From: Thermoflexales bacterium
GTDB taxonomy: Bacteria; Chloroflexota; Anaerolineae; J036; Brachytrichaceae
Assembly (NCBI GenBank): GCA_017998555.1
Contig: JAGOCU010000072.1
Span: 1-8,567 of the forward strand
DNA length: 8,567 nt
Direction of reading: 5' to 3'
The notes beneath the pieces were generated by a model, which was not told the DNA's origin, made no database searches, and saw only the letters and a program-made list of their open reading frames with translations. The position numbers were made by a program, and so were the translations under genes. This document shows, in pieces, positions 1-5,794 of this stretch. Numbering within the stretch: position 1 is the first letter of the stretch; every line of letters starts with the position of its first letter.

Positions 1-842
1 CACCGGCGCAGATACTCGTCAAGCGGGATGTTGAGCGCCTCAATCAAATCGGGCCGGTCCCGTTTGATGAACCAGGGCGTGTACTCCGCAAAATGCTCGC
101 TGCTCTCCGTGACAAAATAGCCGAAGCGCCGCAATACTTCGTAGCGCACCCGGTTCCAGTGCGGTTGCTTCCCGTCTTCGAGGACCTTGCGGATCCGCGG
201 ATACAGGTCGTCCCCATTCCGCTCAAAGCGCAGATAGAAGGCCATATGGTTGATGCCCGCCGAGATGAAGTTGATCTCCTCGATGGGCACGCCGATATCA
301 TGCGCAAGCTGGCTCGCCGTGCCCTGCACGCTATGGCAAAGCCCAACGGTCTTAATCTGCGTCGCGCGCGAGAGCGCCCAGCAGTTCACCGCCATCGGAT
401 TCACATACTGCAGAAAGGTCACGCCCGGGCAGACCTCGGCCATATCGGCCGCGATGTCCAGAAATACCGGGATGGTGCGCAACCCGCGCATAATCCCGCC
501 TATGCCCAGGGTGTCCGCAATGGTCTGGCGCAATCCGTATTTGCGCGGAATCTCAAAGTCGATGACCGTGCTGGGTTTGTATCCGCCGACCTGGAACATG
601 CTGATGGCGAAGTCGGCCTTATCCAACGCTTTCTTGCGATCCAATGTGGCCGTGATCGCCGGCCTGACATTCAGCGCCAGAGCAAGCTGGCGCGCCATCA
701 ATTCACTGGTGCGCAACCGGTCCGGGTCAATATCAAACAGGGCGATCTCGGCGTTCGAAAGCTCGGGATAGCTCAGAATGTCGCCGATGAGGTTCTTGGC
801 AAAAACCGTGCTCCCGGCCCCGATCAAGGTGATTTTTGGCAT
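1..842 (-). CDS. melA: Alpha-galactosidase-type GH4 glycoside hydrolase, 3' part outside window
   Basis: Open minus-strand frame from ATG at 842 to the left edge: 280 codons with no stop, against roughly 430-460 aa usual for the family, so about two-thirds is present. Seen: an N-terminal Rossmann NAD-binding start (MPKITLIGAGSTVFAKNL), an acidic end of strand 2 (FDIDPDR, 36-42), the GH4 core DTLGIGGIMRGLRT (110-123), NPMAVNCW (148-155), CHSVQGT (169-175), GINHMAFY (196-203) and SSEHFAEYTPW (247-257). Family knowledge: GH4 enzymes are cytoplasmic, need NAD+ and a divalent metal (usually Mn2+), and work by transient oxidation at C3 followed by elimination. C169 and H199 sit where the metal ligands are expected. 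A CHS-type motif is associated with alpha-galactosidases rather than the phospho-glucosidases of the family, so melibiose- or raffinose-type substrates are likely but inferred. No clear Shine-Dalgarno precedes the ATG; a weak GATACT box lies 6 nt upstream. Confidence 0.9.
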   Translation of the reverse strand, partial: MPKITLIGAGSTVFAKNLIGDILSYPELSNAEIALFDIDPDRLRTSELMARQLALALNVRPAITATLDRKKALDKADFAISMFQVGGYKPSTVIDFEIPRKYGLRQTIADTLGIGGIMRGLRTIPVFLDIAADMAEVCPGVTFLQYVNPMAVNCWALSRATQIKTVGLCHSVQGTASQLAHDIGVPIEEINFISAGINHMAFYLRFERNGDDLYPRIRKVLEDGKQPHWNRVRYEVLRRFGYFVTESSEHFAEYTPWFIKRDRPDLIEALNIPLDEYLRR

Positions 843-885
843 GCGCCCAGTATCGCCGCTCTGAACCCAGAATCTCGAATTGACA

Positions 886-917
886 GCCCCCGCTCAGGCG
901 TCTGCCTGAGCGAGGGC
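886..917 (-). terminator. Hairpin between the CBS gene and the GH4 gene
   Basis: Inverted repeat with 14-nt arms (886-899 and 904-917), one mismatch and a 4-nt loop. It starts 13 nt after the stop codon of the CBS gene and ends about 43 nt before the GH4 start, both on the minus strand. It is the right place for a terminator of the CBS gene, but the following bases (TGTCAATTCG on the minus strand) are not a U-run, so it may instead attenuate or protect a 3' end. Confidence 0.5.
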
Positions 918-930
918 CGGAGTTTCGACG

Positions 931-1368
931 CTAAAACGCGTCGCCTTCGACGACGCCAATGGGCTGGGGGTCCATTGCGTCGGTTTCGTGCCCAATCAAG
1001 GCCCGGAACAGATCGGATTCCGTGATGATCCCAACCAGCGTCCCGTCCGATACGACGGGCAGACCACTGATCTTCTTGTCGACCATGATCATTGCGGCCT
1101 GACGCAGCGTGCTCTCCGGCGTCACTGTAATCGGGTCCTCGTGCATCAACACATTCACCCGCATGCCTGGGCCGACGGTCTCTTCCGCATGAGCCTCGCG
1201 CAAATCCCCCAGGGTCAGAATCCCAACCACGCGCTGGCCCTCGACAACCGGCAGGCGCCGAATACGACGATCGCGCATGAGCGTCCAGGCCTCAAGCACG
1301 GATGTGGCGCCGCTCACCGTCACCGGATGGCGGGTCATGAATTCTTTGACAAGCGCCTTGGTCGTCAT
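931..1368 (-). CDS. Paired CBS-domain protein (Bateman module)
   Basis: 145 aa, made almost only of two CBS domains: CBS1 about residues 8-60 (VKEFMTRHPVTVSGATSV ... IRRLPVVEGQRVVGILTLGD) and CBS2 about 73-125 (VLMHEDPITVTPESTLRQAA ... ISGLPVVSDGTLVGIITESD). Each ends in the G-[IL]-[LI]-T-x-[GS]-D signature that in this superfamily contributes to adenine nucleotide binding. There is no catalytic domain and no membrane segment. Family knowledge: stand-alone CBS pairs sense AMP, ATP, NADH or SAM and regulate a partner; the partner here is unknown. The start at 1368 is chosen because GGGAGG (1380-1375) sits 6 nt before this ATG; the frame stays open further upstream but that extension has no domain content. 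It is divergent from the phosphoribosyltransferase gene across 276 bp. A function in energy or stress sensing is inferred. Confidence 0.9.
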   Translation of the reverse strand: MTTKALVKEFMTRHPVTVSGATSVLEAWTLMRDRRIRRLPVVEGQRVVGILTLGDLREAHAEETVGPGMRVNVLMHEDPITVTPESTLRQAAMIMVDKKISGLPVVSDGTLVGIITESDLFRALIGHETDAMDPQPIGVVEGDAF

Positions 1369-1644
1369 ATGTATCCTCCCCCGTGGCGGCCCCGACCTTT
1401 CGTGGGTTCGCCGGCCGTGACGGACTTTGCAGTCACTCCCATCGCCTCCGAAAACCGGATTTGCCAGGAAGTGTTGACTAGAGTATCCGCAATCAAGGGA
1501 CCCGCGCATCCGCCATTTGGCGCATTCGGCCTTGGCCACTAGACCGAACGATCATGGCCAGCCGATACCTTGGTTTTTCAGTCACGCCGATCGGGTGTAA
1601 GCTCATGGTTACGGGCGCGCGCGTTGAGCGCGCAAGAGGTGCGG
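1369..1644. promoter_or_regulatory. Divergent intergenic region between CBS and PRTase genes
   Basis: 276 bp without a convincing gene. It must carry the start signals for both flanking genes, but I could not find a -35/-10 pair good enough to name. It contains two TGGCCA hexamers at 1533 and 1555, 22 bp apart, and a small GC hairpin (1617-1622 with 1628-1633) immediately before the Shine-Dalgarno of the plus-strand gene, which could modulate its translation. A 25-codon minus-strand frame at 1442-1365 overlaps the CBS start by ATATGA, but its GGAGG is only 2 nt from its ATG. Confidence 0.4.
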
Positions 1645-2364
1645 ATGGACAGTCCCGATTCTGCGATTCGGCGGTTTGAAAACCGGCGCGCGGCGGGGGA
1701 GGCCGTGGCAGGTTTGCTGCTGGCGTTCGCAGGCCTCCCGGATGTCATCGTGCTCGGCCTGCCTCGGGGCGGGATTGTCGTCGCGGCGGTTGTGGCGCGC
1801 CGGCTGGCGGCGCCTCTTGACGCTCTCCTGGTCCGCAAGCTGGGCCACCCCCTCCAACCGGAATTCGCCATCGGCGCGATTGCGACGGGCGGCATCCTGG
1901 CCATGAACCCTGGCGTGGATCTGGGCGGGGTGTCCGCCTCCGACCGGGCTCGCGTTATCGCGCGCGAGCGGGTCGAACTTGAGCGGCGAGAGCGGGCTTA
2001 TCGCACGGGACGGCCCAGCCTTGACTTGACGGGGCTGATCGCCATCCTCGTCGACGATGGGCTGGCAACCGGGTCGACGATGCAGGCAGCCATTCTGGCG
2101 GCCTGGCGCCTGGGTGCGCGGGAGGTCGTGGTGGGCGTCCCGGTTGGCCATGCGGCCAGCCTCGACGCCCTCACCCGGCCACCGTATCGGGCCCGTGTGT
2201 TCTGCGCCGTCCGAGTCGCCGGGTTACTGTCAATCAGCCAGTACTACGCCTCGTTCGGCCAGATTGGTGATGACGAAGTTCGCGCCCTCATGGCCGTCCC
2301 GCATCACAACAACCTCCGCCGCCCTCCAGCCGATCCGGCACCCGGCCACCCAGGAGAACGGTGA
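1645..2364 (+). CDS. Phosphoribosyltransferase-fold protein (type I PRTase domain)
   Basis: 239 aa from ATG 1645, preceded by AAGAGG (1634-1639) at 5-nt spacing; the frame is open back to a GTG at 1570 but that has no better ribosome site. Seen: an N-terminal FENRRAAGEAVAGLL stretch (11-25), typical of this subfamily as F-x-[DN]-R-x-x-A-G; VLGLPRGG (36-43) with the R-G-G turn; APLDALLVRKLGHP (56-69); PEFAIGAIATGG (72-83); and the PRPP-binding loop ILVDDGLATGST (134-145). Family knowledge: the loop with two adjacent acidic residues binds the ribose-phosphate of PRPP. These broadly distributed proteins, sometimes fused to a hydrolase domain, have no firmly established substrate. The Arg-rich mid-section (101-123) is usual for them. 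Probably soluble and cytoplasmic. It is followed by a hairpin at 2431-2463 and looks monocistronic. A purine or uracil salvage role should not be assumed. Confidence 0.88.
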   Translation: MDSPDSAIRRFENRRAAGEAVAGLLLAFAGLPDVIVLGLPRGGIVVAAVVARRLAAPLDALLVRKLGHPLQPEFAIGAIATGGILAMNPGVDLGGVSASDRARVIARERVELERRERAYRTGRPSLDLTGLIAILVDDGLATGSTMQAAILAAWRLGAREVVVGVPVGHAASLDALTRPPYRARVFCAVRVAGLLSISQYYASFGQIGDDEVRALMAVPHHNNLRRPPADPAPGHPGER

Positions 2365-2430
2365 AATCAGCTCCCGTGACCGATCAATCGACCGAGAGCG
2401 GCGAGTGAGCCCGCGACAGGCGCTTCACAT

Positions 2431-2463
2431 GCCAACTGGCCAGTTCTTGCCTGGCCAGTTGGC
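2431..2463 (+). terminator. Hairpin after the PRTase gene
   Basis: Perfect 13-bp stem (arms 2431-2443 and 2451-2463) with loop TTCTTGC, followed by CGGTTTTCTC, which holds a short T-run. It lies 66 nt after the PRTase stop and upstream of the next plus-strand gene. It is plausible as a rho-independent terminator. Each arm contains the self-complementary octamer CTGGCCAG, which could also serve as a protein site. Confidence 0.6.
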
Positions 2464-2551
2464 CGGTTTTCTCCCCGCCAACCGGTGGGCGCACTCCCGC
2501 CGCCGACCCGATACAGTCTCTTCACCTGACGACACAAGGTAATACAAACTG

Positions 2552-2791
2552 ATGAATGCTTTCTTCTCTTTCATGGGCTCGATGAACGGCCGGATTGCCC
2601 GGATCGTCGTTGGGGCGCTTTTGGTCATTCTTGGCTTCTTCGTCGTGAACGGGAGTTCAGTTGTCCAATTGTTGCTCATTGTTCTCGGCCTGGTAGCCTT
2701 GCTCGCCGGCGCCTTCGATGTGTGCGTCTTTGCCCCGCTCGCCAAGTTGCCCTTCAAGGGCGCTGACCTGCGCAAAGCGCTCACCAAGTAA
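2552..2791 (+). CDS. Small two-helix membrane protein, DUF2892-like
   Basis: 79 aa. Two hydrophobic segments: about 14-32 (RIARIVVGALLVILGFFVV) and about 36-56, joined by a short NGSS turn, then a short polar C-terminal tail (KLPFKGADLRKALTK). This helix-turn-helix layout, the early R-x-x-R-[IV] and the late G-x-x-x-C-x-x-x-x-L pattern (C58) resemble DUF2892, the membrane domain found alone or fused to rhodanese (as in YgaP). Its function is not known. C58 may face the cytoplasm or a thiol partner; this is inference. The ATG at 2552 follows an AAGGTAA-type ribosome site at 2536-2542; in-frame ATG codons at residues 8 and 11 are alternatives closer to the family's usual start. It is framed by a hairpin before and a strong terminator after, so it is probably its own transcription unit. 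Confidence 0.75.
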   Translation: MNAFFSFMGSMNGRIARIVVGALLVILGFFVVNGSSVVQLLLIVLGLVALLAGAFDVCVFAPLAKLPFKGADLRKALTK

Positions 2792-2792
2792 T

Positions 2793-2816
2793 GCAGCGCG
2801 CCTGACCCGGCGCTGC
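2793..2816 (+). other. Small hairpin directly after the DUF2892-like stop
   Basis: Arms GCAGCGC (2793-2799) and GCGCTGC (2810-2816), a perfect 7-bp stem with a 10-nt loop, starting 2 nt after the stop codon and abutting the terminator stem at 2817. It may act as a 3'-end stabilising element or a tandem terminator hairpin. Confidence 0.4.
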
Positions 2817-2858
2817 ACGCAGACCACCAATCCCCCCCGGTGGTCTGCGTTTATTTTT
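2817..2858 (+). terminator. Rho-independent terminator of the DUF2892-like gene
   Basis: Perfect 12-bp stem (2817-2828 with 2839-2850), loop AATCCCCCCC, then TTTATTTTT (2850-2858). This is the only hairpin in the window with a textbook T-run. It is oriented for the plus strand, 26 nt after the stop codon at 2789-2791. Confidence 0.9.
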
Positions 2859-3065
2859 CGGCCAGGCTGCCCCGCAACGGCCAACAGGCCAGCCCGTCCT
2901 TACCCGCTTGACCGATGCGCGGGACCCGCGCTCGGACTAGGATCTTGGTGCGCGCATGCGCCGCAAAGATGGAACGGCAAATTGCCTGGCCGGTTGTCAC
3001 AGGCGCGACAGCGGATTTCGTTGTCTGCGACGACCCAGTAGATCGGCCGCGCGCAGGAGCCTTCA
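2859..3065 (+). promoter_or_regulatory. Upstream region of the SRPBCC gene
   Basis: About 207 bp with no supported gene. It should hold the promoter for the gene at 3066. A perfect 15-bp palindrome (GCGCGGG-A-CCCGCGC, 2917-2931) lies between a TTGACC (2908-2913) and a TAGGAT (2938-2943). The 24-bp gap between the two boxes is too long for a standard sigma70 promoter, so I do not claim one. Confidence 0.3.
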
Positions 3066-3917
3066 ATGAGCGCAAAAAGCACGATCAAGACCATTGGCGG
3101 TGTGGCAGGCGCACTGGCCGGCATCGGCGCGGCGGCGACCGCCTACGCGCTGGCAGCCCGGCCGAGAATGCTGCGCTGGGGAGCCGAACCCGAGGAAGTT
3201 GAGCGCGTCTTCACCGGCGATGAGTTCGTCCTGAACCCGCAGATCAGGGCGACCCACGCCGTCACCGTGCATGCGCCGGTGGAAAAGGTCTTTCCGTGGC
3301 TGGTCCAGATGGGCCAGGGCCGGGCCGGGTTCTACAGCATTGAGTCGATTGAGAACGATTTCTTCCAGCTCGACATCCACAACGCCGACCGAATTCTGCC
3401 GGAGTATCAGCAGTTGCGGGTTGGCGATCACGTTGCCCTGGGACGGGGGGTCTTCGCCCGGGTCGCCGTTTTGGAACCCCTCAAGCACCTCATCCTGCGC
3501 GCCACCGCCCATGGTGACGAGTACGAGGAGGGCGCGCCGCCCCTGAAGCCGGGCGAAACCCTGAACATGACCTGGGCGTTCTTCACCGAGGCGCTGGAGA
3601 ATGGCGACACCCGATTGATCGAGCGTTTCCGGGTTGAATTCACCCCCACCCTCGTCAACAATGTCATGTTTTACGGGTTCATCGAGCCCGGCGCCTTCTT
3701 CATGGAGCGCAGCATGTTGCTGGGGATCAAGGCCCGGGCCGAGGGTGTGTTCGGCAAGACGCTGGTCGAGACGCCGGACTCCTTGAATCGATTGCCAAGG
3801 GCCTGGCGCGACAAGTTCGAGACCGTGTGGCGGCGCGCCAGCAACCTGGTGCCGGCGGGTACGCCCATTGCGCCGGTCGCTGAGTCGGAGGAGGTTGTCC
3901 CACAGCGCGCGCCGTGA
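3066..3917 (+). CDS. SRPBCC-family protein with N-terminal membrane anchor
   Basis: 283 aa. The ATG at 3066 has AGGAG (3055-3059) at 6-nt spacing. N-terminus: a short basic start then a Gly/Ala-rich hydrophobic stretch (about 9-31, GGVAGALAGIGAAATAYALA), read as a single membrane anchor or uncleaved signal. From about 60 the sequence matches the SRPBCC (START/Bet v1-like) group: VHAPVEKVFPWLVQMGQG (68-85) followed by RAGFYSIE, then a GDHVALG turn, alternating beta strands, and a C-terminal helix with FMERSMLLGIK. Family knowledge: SRPBCC proteins form a deep hydrophobic pocket for lipids or other apolar ligands; this W-L-V-Q-[MI]-G-x-G-R-A-G branch has no known ligand. The last 25 residues (VPAGTPIAPVAESEEVVPQR) are Pro/Val/Glu-rich and probably disordered. 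It is 98 bp upstream of the BON gene on the same strand and could be cotranscribed with it. Confidence 0.82.
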   Translation: MSAKSTIKTIGGVAGALAGIGAAATAYALAARPRMLRWGAEPEEVERVFTGDEFVLNPQIRATHAVTVHAPVEKVFPWLVQMGQGRAGFYSIESIENDFFQLDIHNADRILPEYQQLRVGDHVALGRGVFARVAVLEPLKHLILRATAHGDEYEEGAPPLKPGETLNMTWAFFTEALENGDTRLIERFRVEFTPTLVNNVMFYGFIEPGAFFMERSMLLGIKARAEGVFGKTLVETPDSLNRLPRAWRDKFETVWRRASNLVPAGTPIAPVAESEEVVPQRAP

Positions 3918-4015
3918 CCGCGACCGCATTGCGCCCGCGACGGTCCAAATGGATCTGAATCGCGTTACCACAGGTGCCGGCTGACGCGTTTGCGCCAACC
4001 GGCGGGAGGCCAATC

Positions 4016-4687
4016 ATGCGTTCCAAGTCCGATGCAACCCTTCATGGTGATGTGCTGGCGGCGCTGCAATTCGAGCCCAGCCTGAATGAAACGCGGATCG
4101 CCATCAACGTGCGCAAAGGCGTCGTCACCTTGCTCGGCAAGGTCGACAGCTTCGCGGACAAAGCCACTGCCGAACGCGTGGTGCGGCGGGTCGATGGTGT
4201 GCGCGGGATTGCCAACGATCTGGATGTCGAGGTGCCCGAGCATCATCTGCGCACAGACACGGATGTTGCCCAGTCCGCCCTCGACGCGTTGCGCTGGGAT
4301 GTCACCGTGCCCGCCCAGGCGCTGCAGGTGAAGGTCGAGAAGGGCTGGCTCACCCTCAGCGGCGAGGTCGAGTGGCACTTTCAGAAGCGCCACGCCGAGG
4401 ATGCGGTTCGCCGCCTGCGCGGCCTGCGCGGCGTGATCAACCTCATCACCGTCAAGGCGCGCTTGACCGCCGTTGACATCAAGCGCAAGATCGAAGGCGC
4501 GTTCGAGCGGAACGCCCGGATCCATGCGGGCGGCATCCGGGTCGAAGTTGACGGCAGCCGGGTGACGCTGACCGGAACAGCCGCCACGCTCGGCGAGATG
4601 CGCGAGGCCGAAGCGGCCGCCTGGGCGGCGGCCGGCGTAACCGAAGTCGTCAACACAATTCAGGTGTCGGAGGCGCAACCCGCCTAG
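4016..4687 (+). CDS. Triple BON-domain protein
   Basis: 223 aa from ATG 4016, with GGGAGG (4004-4009) at 6-nt spacing; an upstream GTG at 3974 in frame is rejected for lack of a ribosome site. Three consecutive BON domains fill the chain: about 6-74 (RIAINVRKGVVTLLGKVDS ... VRRVDGVRGIANDLDV), 80-148 (LQVKVEKGWLTLSGEVEW ... VRRLRGLRGVINLITV) and 152-218 (IRVEVDGSRVTLTGTAAT ... VTEVVNTIQV). Each shows the V-x-[LV]-x-G turn and the late G-V-x-x-[VI]-x-N core; the second and third also carry the G-x-[LV]-T-L-[ST]-G strand. Family knowledge: BON domains bind phospholipid and occur in envelope-maintenance proteins such as OsmY and in porin-linked proteins. Here there is no signal peptide or membrane segment, so the protein is predicted cytoplasmic, a common variant beside stress genes. 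The exact role is unknown. Confidence 0.9.
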   Translation: MRSKSDATLHGDVLAALQFEPSLNETRIAINVRKGVVTLLGKVDSFADKATAERVVRRVDGVRGIANDLDVEVPEHHLRTDTDVAQSALDALRWDVTVPAQALQVKVEKGWLTLSGEVEWHFQKRHAEDAVRRLRGLRGVINLITVKARLTAVDIKRKIEGAFERNARIHAGGIRVEVDGSRVTLTGTAATLGEMREAEAAAWAAAGVTEVVNTIQVSEAQPA

Positions 4688-4717
4688 CCGACATTCGGTC
4701 CTCTCCTGCTCCGGGGC

Positions 4718-4774
4718 CCGCGGGTGGGTGACTGGCGTGAATGCTCGCGCATTCGCGCCAATCGCCACCCGCGG
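4718..4774 (+). terminator. Long imperfect hairpin between BON and CDF genes
   Basis: Arms 4718-4743 and 4750-4774 pair over about 25 bp with one bulged G, one mismatch and two G-U-type pairs; loop CTCGCG. The inner 11 bp and outer 10 bp are nearly perfect. It starts 31 nt after the BON stop and ends 22 nt before the CDF ATG, just before a TAGAAT box. It is most simply a terminator for the SRPBCC/BON transcript, without a U-run. A role as a folded DNA or RNA control element of the transporter cannot be excluded. Confidence 0.55.
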
Positions 4775-4779
4775 TGCCG

Positions 4780-4785
4780 TAGAAT
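4780..4785 (+). promoter_or_regulatory. Candidate -10 box for the CDF gene
   Basis: TAGAAT, one base off the sigma70 consensus, with 11 nt between it and the CDF ATG at 4797. Initiation about 7 nt downstream would give a leader of only about 5 nt, in keeping with the absence of a Shine-Dalgarno sequence. No good -35 was found at 16-18 bp; that position falls within the hairpin arm. Confidence 0.35.
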
Positions 4786-4796
4786 CAAACAACCCC

Positions 4797-5723
4797 ATGC
4801 CCGCCAAGCCTCACCTGCGCCCGGCGTTTTCCGCCTCCCGCTACGTCCTGCTGTCCATCGCAGCCGCGCTGGCGACAATCGTCCTGAAAGGTCTCGCATG
4901 GCTCCTGACCGGGTCCGTGGGCCTGCTGTCGGACGCGCTCGAGTCTTTTGTCAACCTCGCCGCGGCAACGCTCACCCTGATCCTGCTACGTTATGCGGCT
5001 CGCCCGCCGGATGAAGAGCACACCTACGGGCACGGCAAGGCCGAGTACTTTGCCAGCGGGGCTGAAGGGGCGCTGATCATCTTTGCGGCGATCAGCATCA
5101 TTGCCAGTGCCCTGCCCCGCCTGATCAATCCGCGCGAAATTGAGCAGGTCAGCTTTGGCGTGCTGCTCTCGGCGTCGGCGTCAATCATCAATCTGGTCGT
5201 GGCGAGGATCCTTCTGCGGGCCGGGACCGCCCATGGTTCCATTGCGCTGGAGGCCGACGCCCACCATCTCATGACCGATGTGTGGACGTCCGGAGCCGTC
5301 ATCGTCGGCATCCTGGCGGCCACGCTGACCGGCTGGGTGATCCTGGACCCGATCATTGCGCTGTTGATGGGAGCCAACATCATCTGGACGGGCGTTCAGT
5401 TGTTGCGTCGATCAGCCCTGGGTTTACTGGACTCCGCCGTGAGCCGGGAGGACTTCAATCATGTCCAGTCTGTCCTGACGCAGTATCGGGCCGAGGGCAT
5501 TCAGTTCCACGCCCTGCGCACGCGCCAGGCCGGCGATCGCTCGTTTGTGTCCATGCATGTGCTGGTCCCACCCGACTGGACGGTGCTGCGCGGACACCAA
5601 TTGCTCGAGCGGATCGAGCGCGACATCCGGCATGCCATGCGCCAGGTCACCGTATTCACTCACCTCGAGCCTCAGGGCGATCCAAGCGCCCTGGACGATG
5701 TCGGCCTGGCCCGGGATGAGTAA
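4797..5723 (+). CDS. Cation diffusion facilitator family metal efflux transporter
   Basis: 308 aa from ATG 4797; upstream in-frame starts (GTG 4728) lie inside the hairpin and add no family sequence. Seen: six hydrophobic segments in about the first 210 residues; TM2 entry SVGLLSDALESFVNLAA (40-56) with D46; the loop DEEHTYGHGKAEYFASG (72-88), a CDF hallmark; TM5 with HHLMTDVWTS (156-165), giving the H157-x3-D161 metal pair; and a cytoplasmic C-terminal domain from about 215 (FHALRTRQAG ... FVSMHVLVPPDWTVLRGH ... VTVFTHLEP). Family knowledge: CDFs are dimeric proton antiporters exporting Zn2+, Fe2+, Mn2+, Co2+ or similar. The TM2 half-site reads D46-x3-S50 rather than the D-x3-D or H-x3-D of well-studied zinc exporters, with E49 and N53 nearby, so the metal cannot be assigned. 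No Shine-Dalgarno; see the TAGAAT box. It ends 72 bp from the convergent globin gene. Confidence 0.93.
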   Translation: MPAKPHLRPAFSASRYVLLSIAAALATIVLKGLAWLLTGSVGLLSDALESFVNLAAATLTLILLRYAARPPDEEHTYGHGKAEYFASGAEGALIIFAAISIIASALPRLINPREIEQVSFGVLLSASASIINLVVARILLRAGTAHGSIALEADAHHLMTDVWTSGAVIVGILAATLTGWVILDPIIALLMGANIIWTGVQLLRRSALGLLDSAVSREDFNHVQSVLTQYRAEGIQFHALRTRQAGDRSFVSMHVLVPPDWTVLRGHQLLERIERDIRHAMRQVTVFTHLEPQGDPSALDDVGLARDE

Positions 5724-5727
5724 CCGA

Positions 5728-5774
5728 TCCGAAAGGGCCCGTCCCCGGCTGCGCCGGGGACGGGCCCTTTCGGA
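5728..5774. terminator. Perfect 22-bp inverted repeat between convergent CDF and globin genes
   Basis: Arms 5728-5749 and 5753-5774 pair without mismatch around the loop TGC. It sits 4 nt after the CDF stop and 20 nt beyond the globin stop, so it can act on both transcripts. Neither side has a run of T residues, so it is a strong hairpin but not a textbook rho-independent terminator. Confidence 0.75.
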
Positions 5775-5794
5775 GTGTCGGGGGGACGGAATGC

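Noticed and set aside
849..886. Sigma70 promoter for the GH4 gene (CTGTCA ... GATACT)
   Set aside because: The spacing is 26 bp and the -35 overlaps the hairpin; only the weak GATACT remains, not enough to call.
93..1025. Long plus-strand open frame of 310 codons
   Set aside because: It lies antisense to the GH4 gene and the end of the CBS gene, shows no family motif, and the minus-strand reading gives clear GH4 and CBS signatures. It is a GC-rich shadow.
1570..1644. Earlier start for the PRTase gene
   Set aside because: The extension is Arg/Ser-rich, unlike family N-termini, while ATG 1645 has AAGAGG at good spacing.
2908..2943. Promoter TTGACC ... TAGGAT before the SRPBCC gene
   Set aside because: The 24-bp spacing is too long for sigma70 and beyond even MerR-type promoters.
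4728..4796. Earlier start for the CDF gene at GTG 4728
   Set aside because: The extra 23 residues overlap the hairpin, have no family counterpart and no ribosome site.
3063..4807. Long minus-strand frames of 316 and 280 codons
   Set aside because: Both are antisense to the SRPBCC and BON genes, which have strong family motifs and Shine-Dalgarno sequences; the antisense products are Arg/Gly/Ala-rich without recognisable domains.
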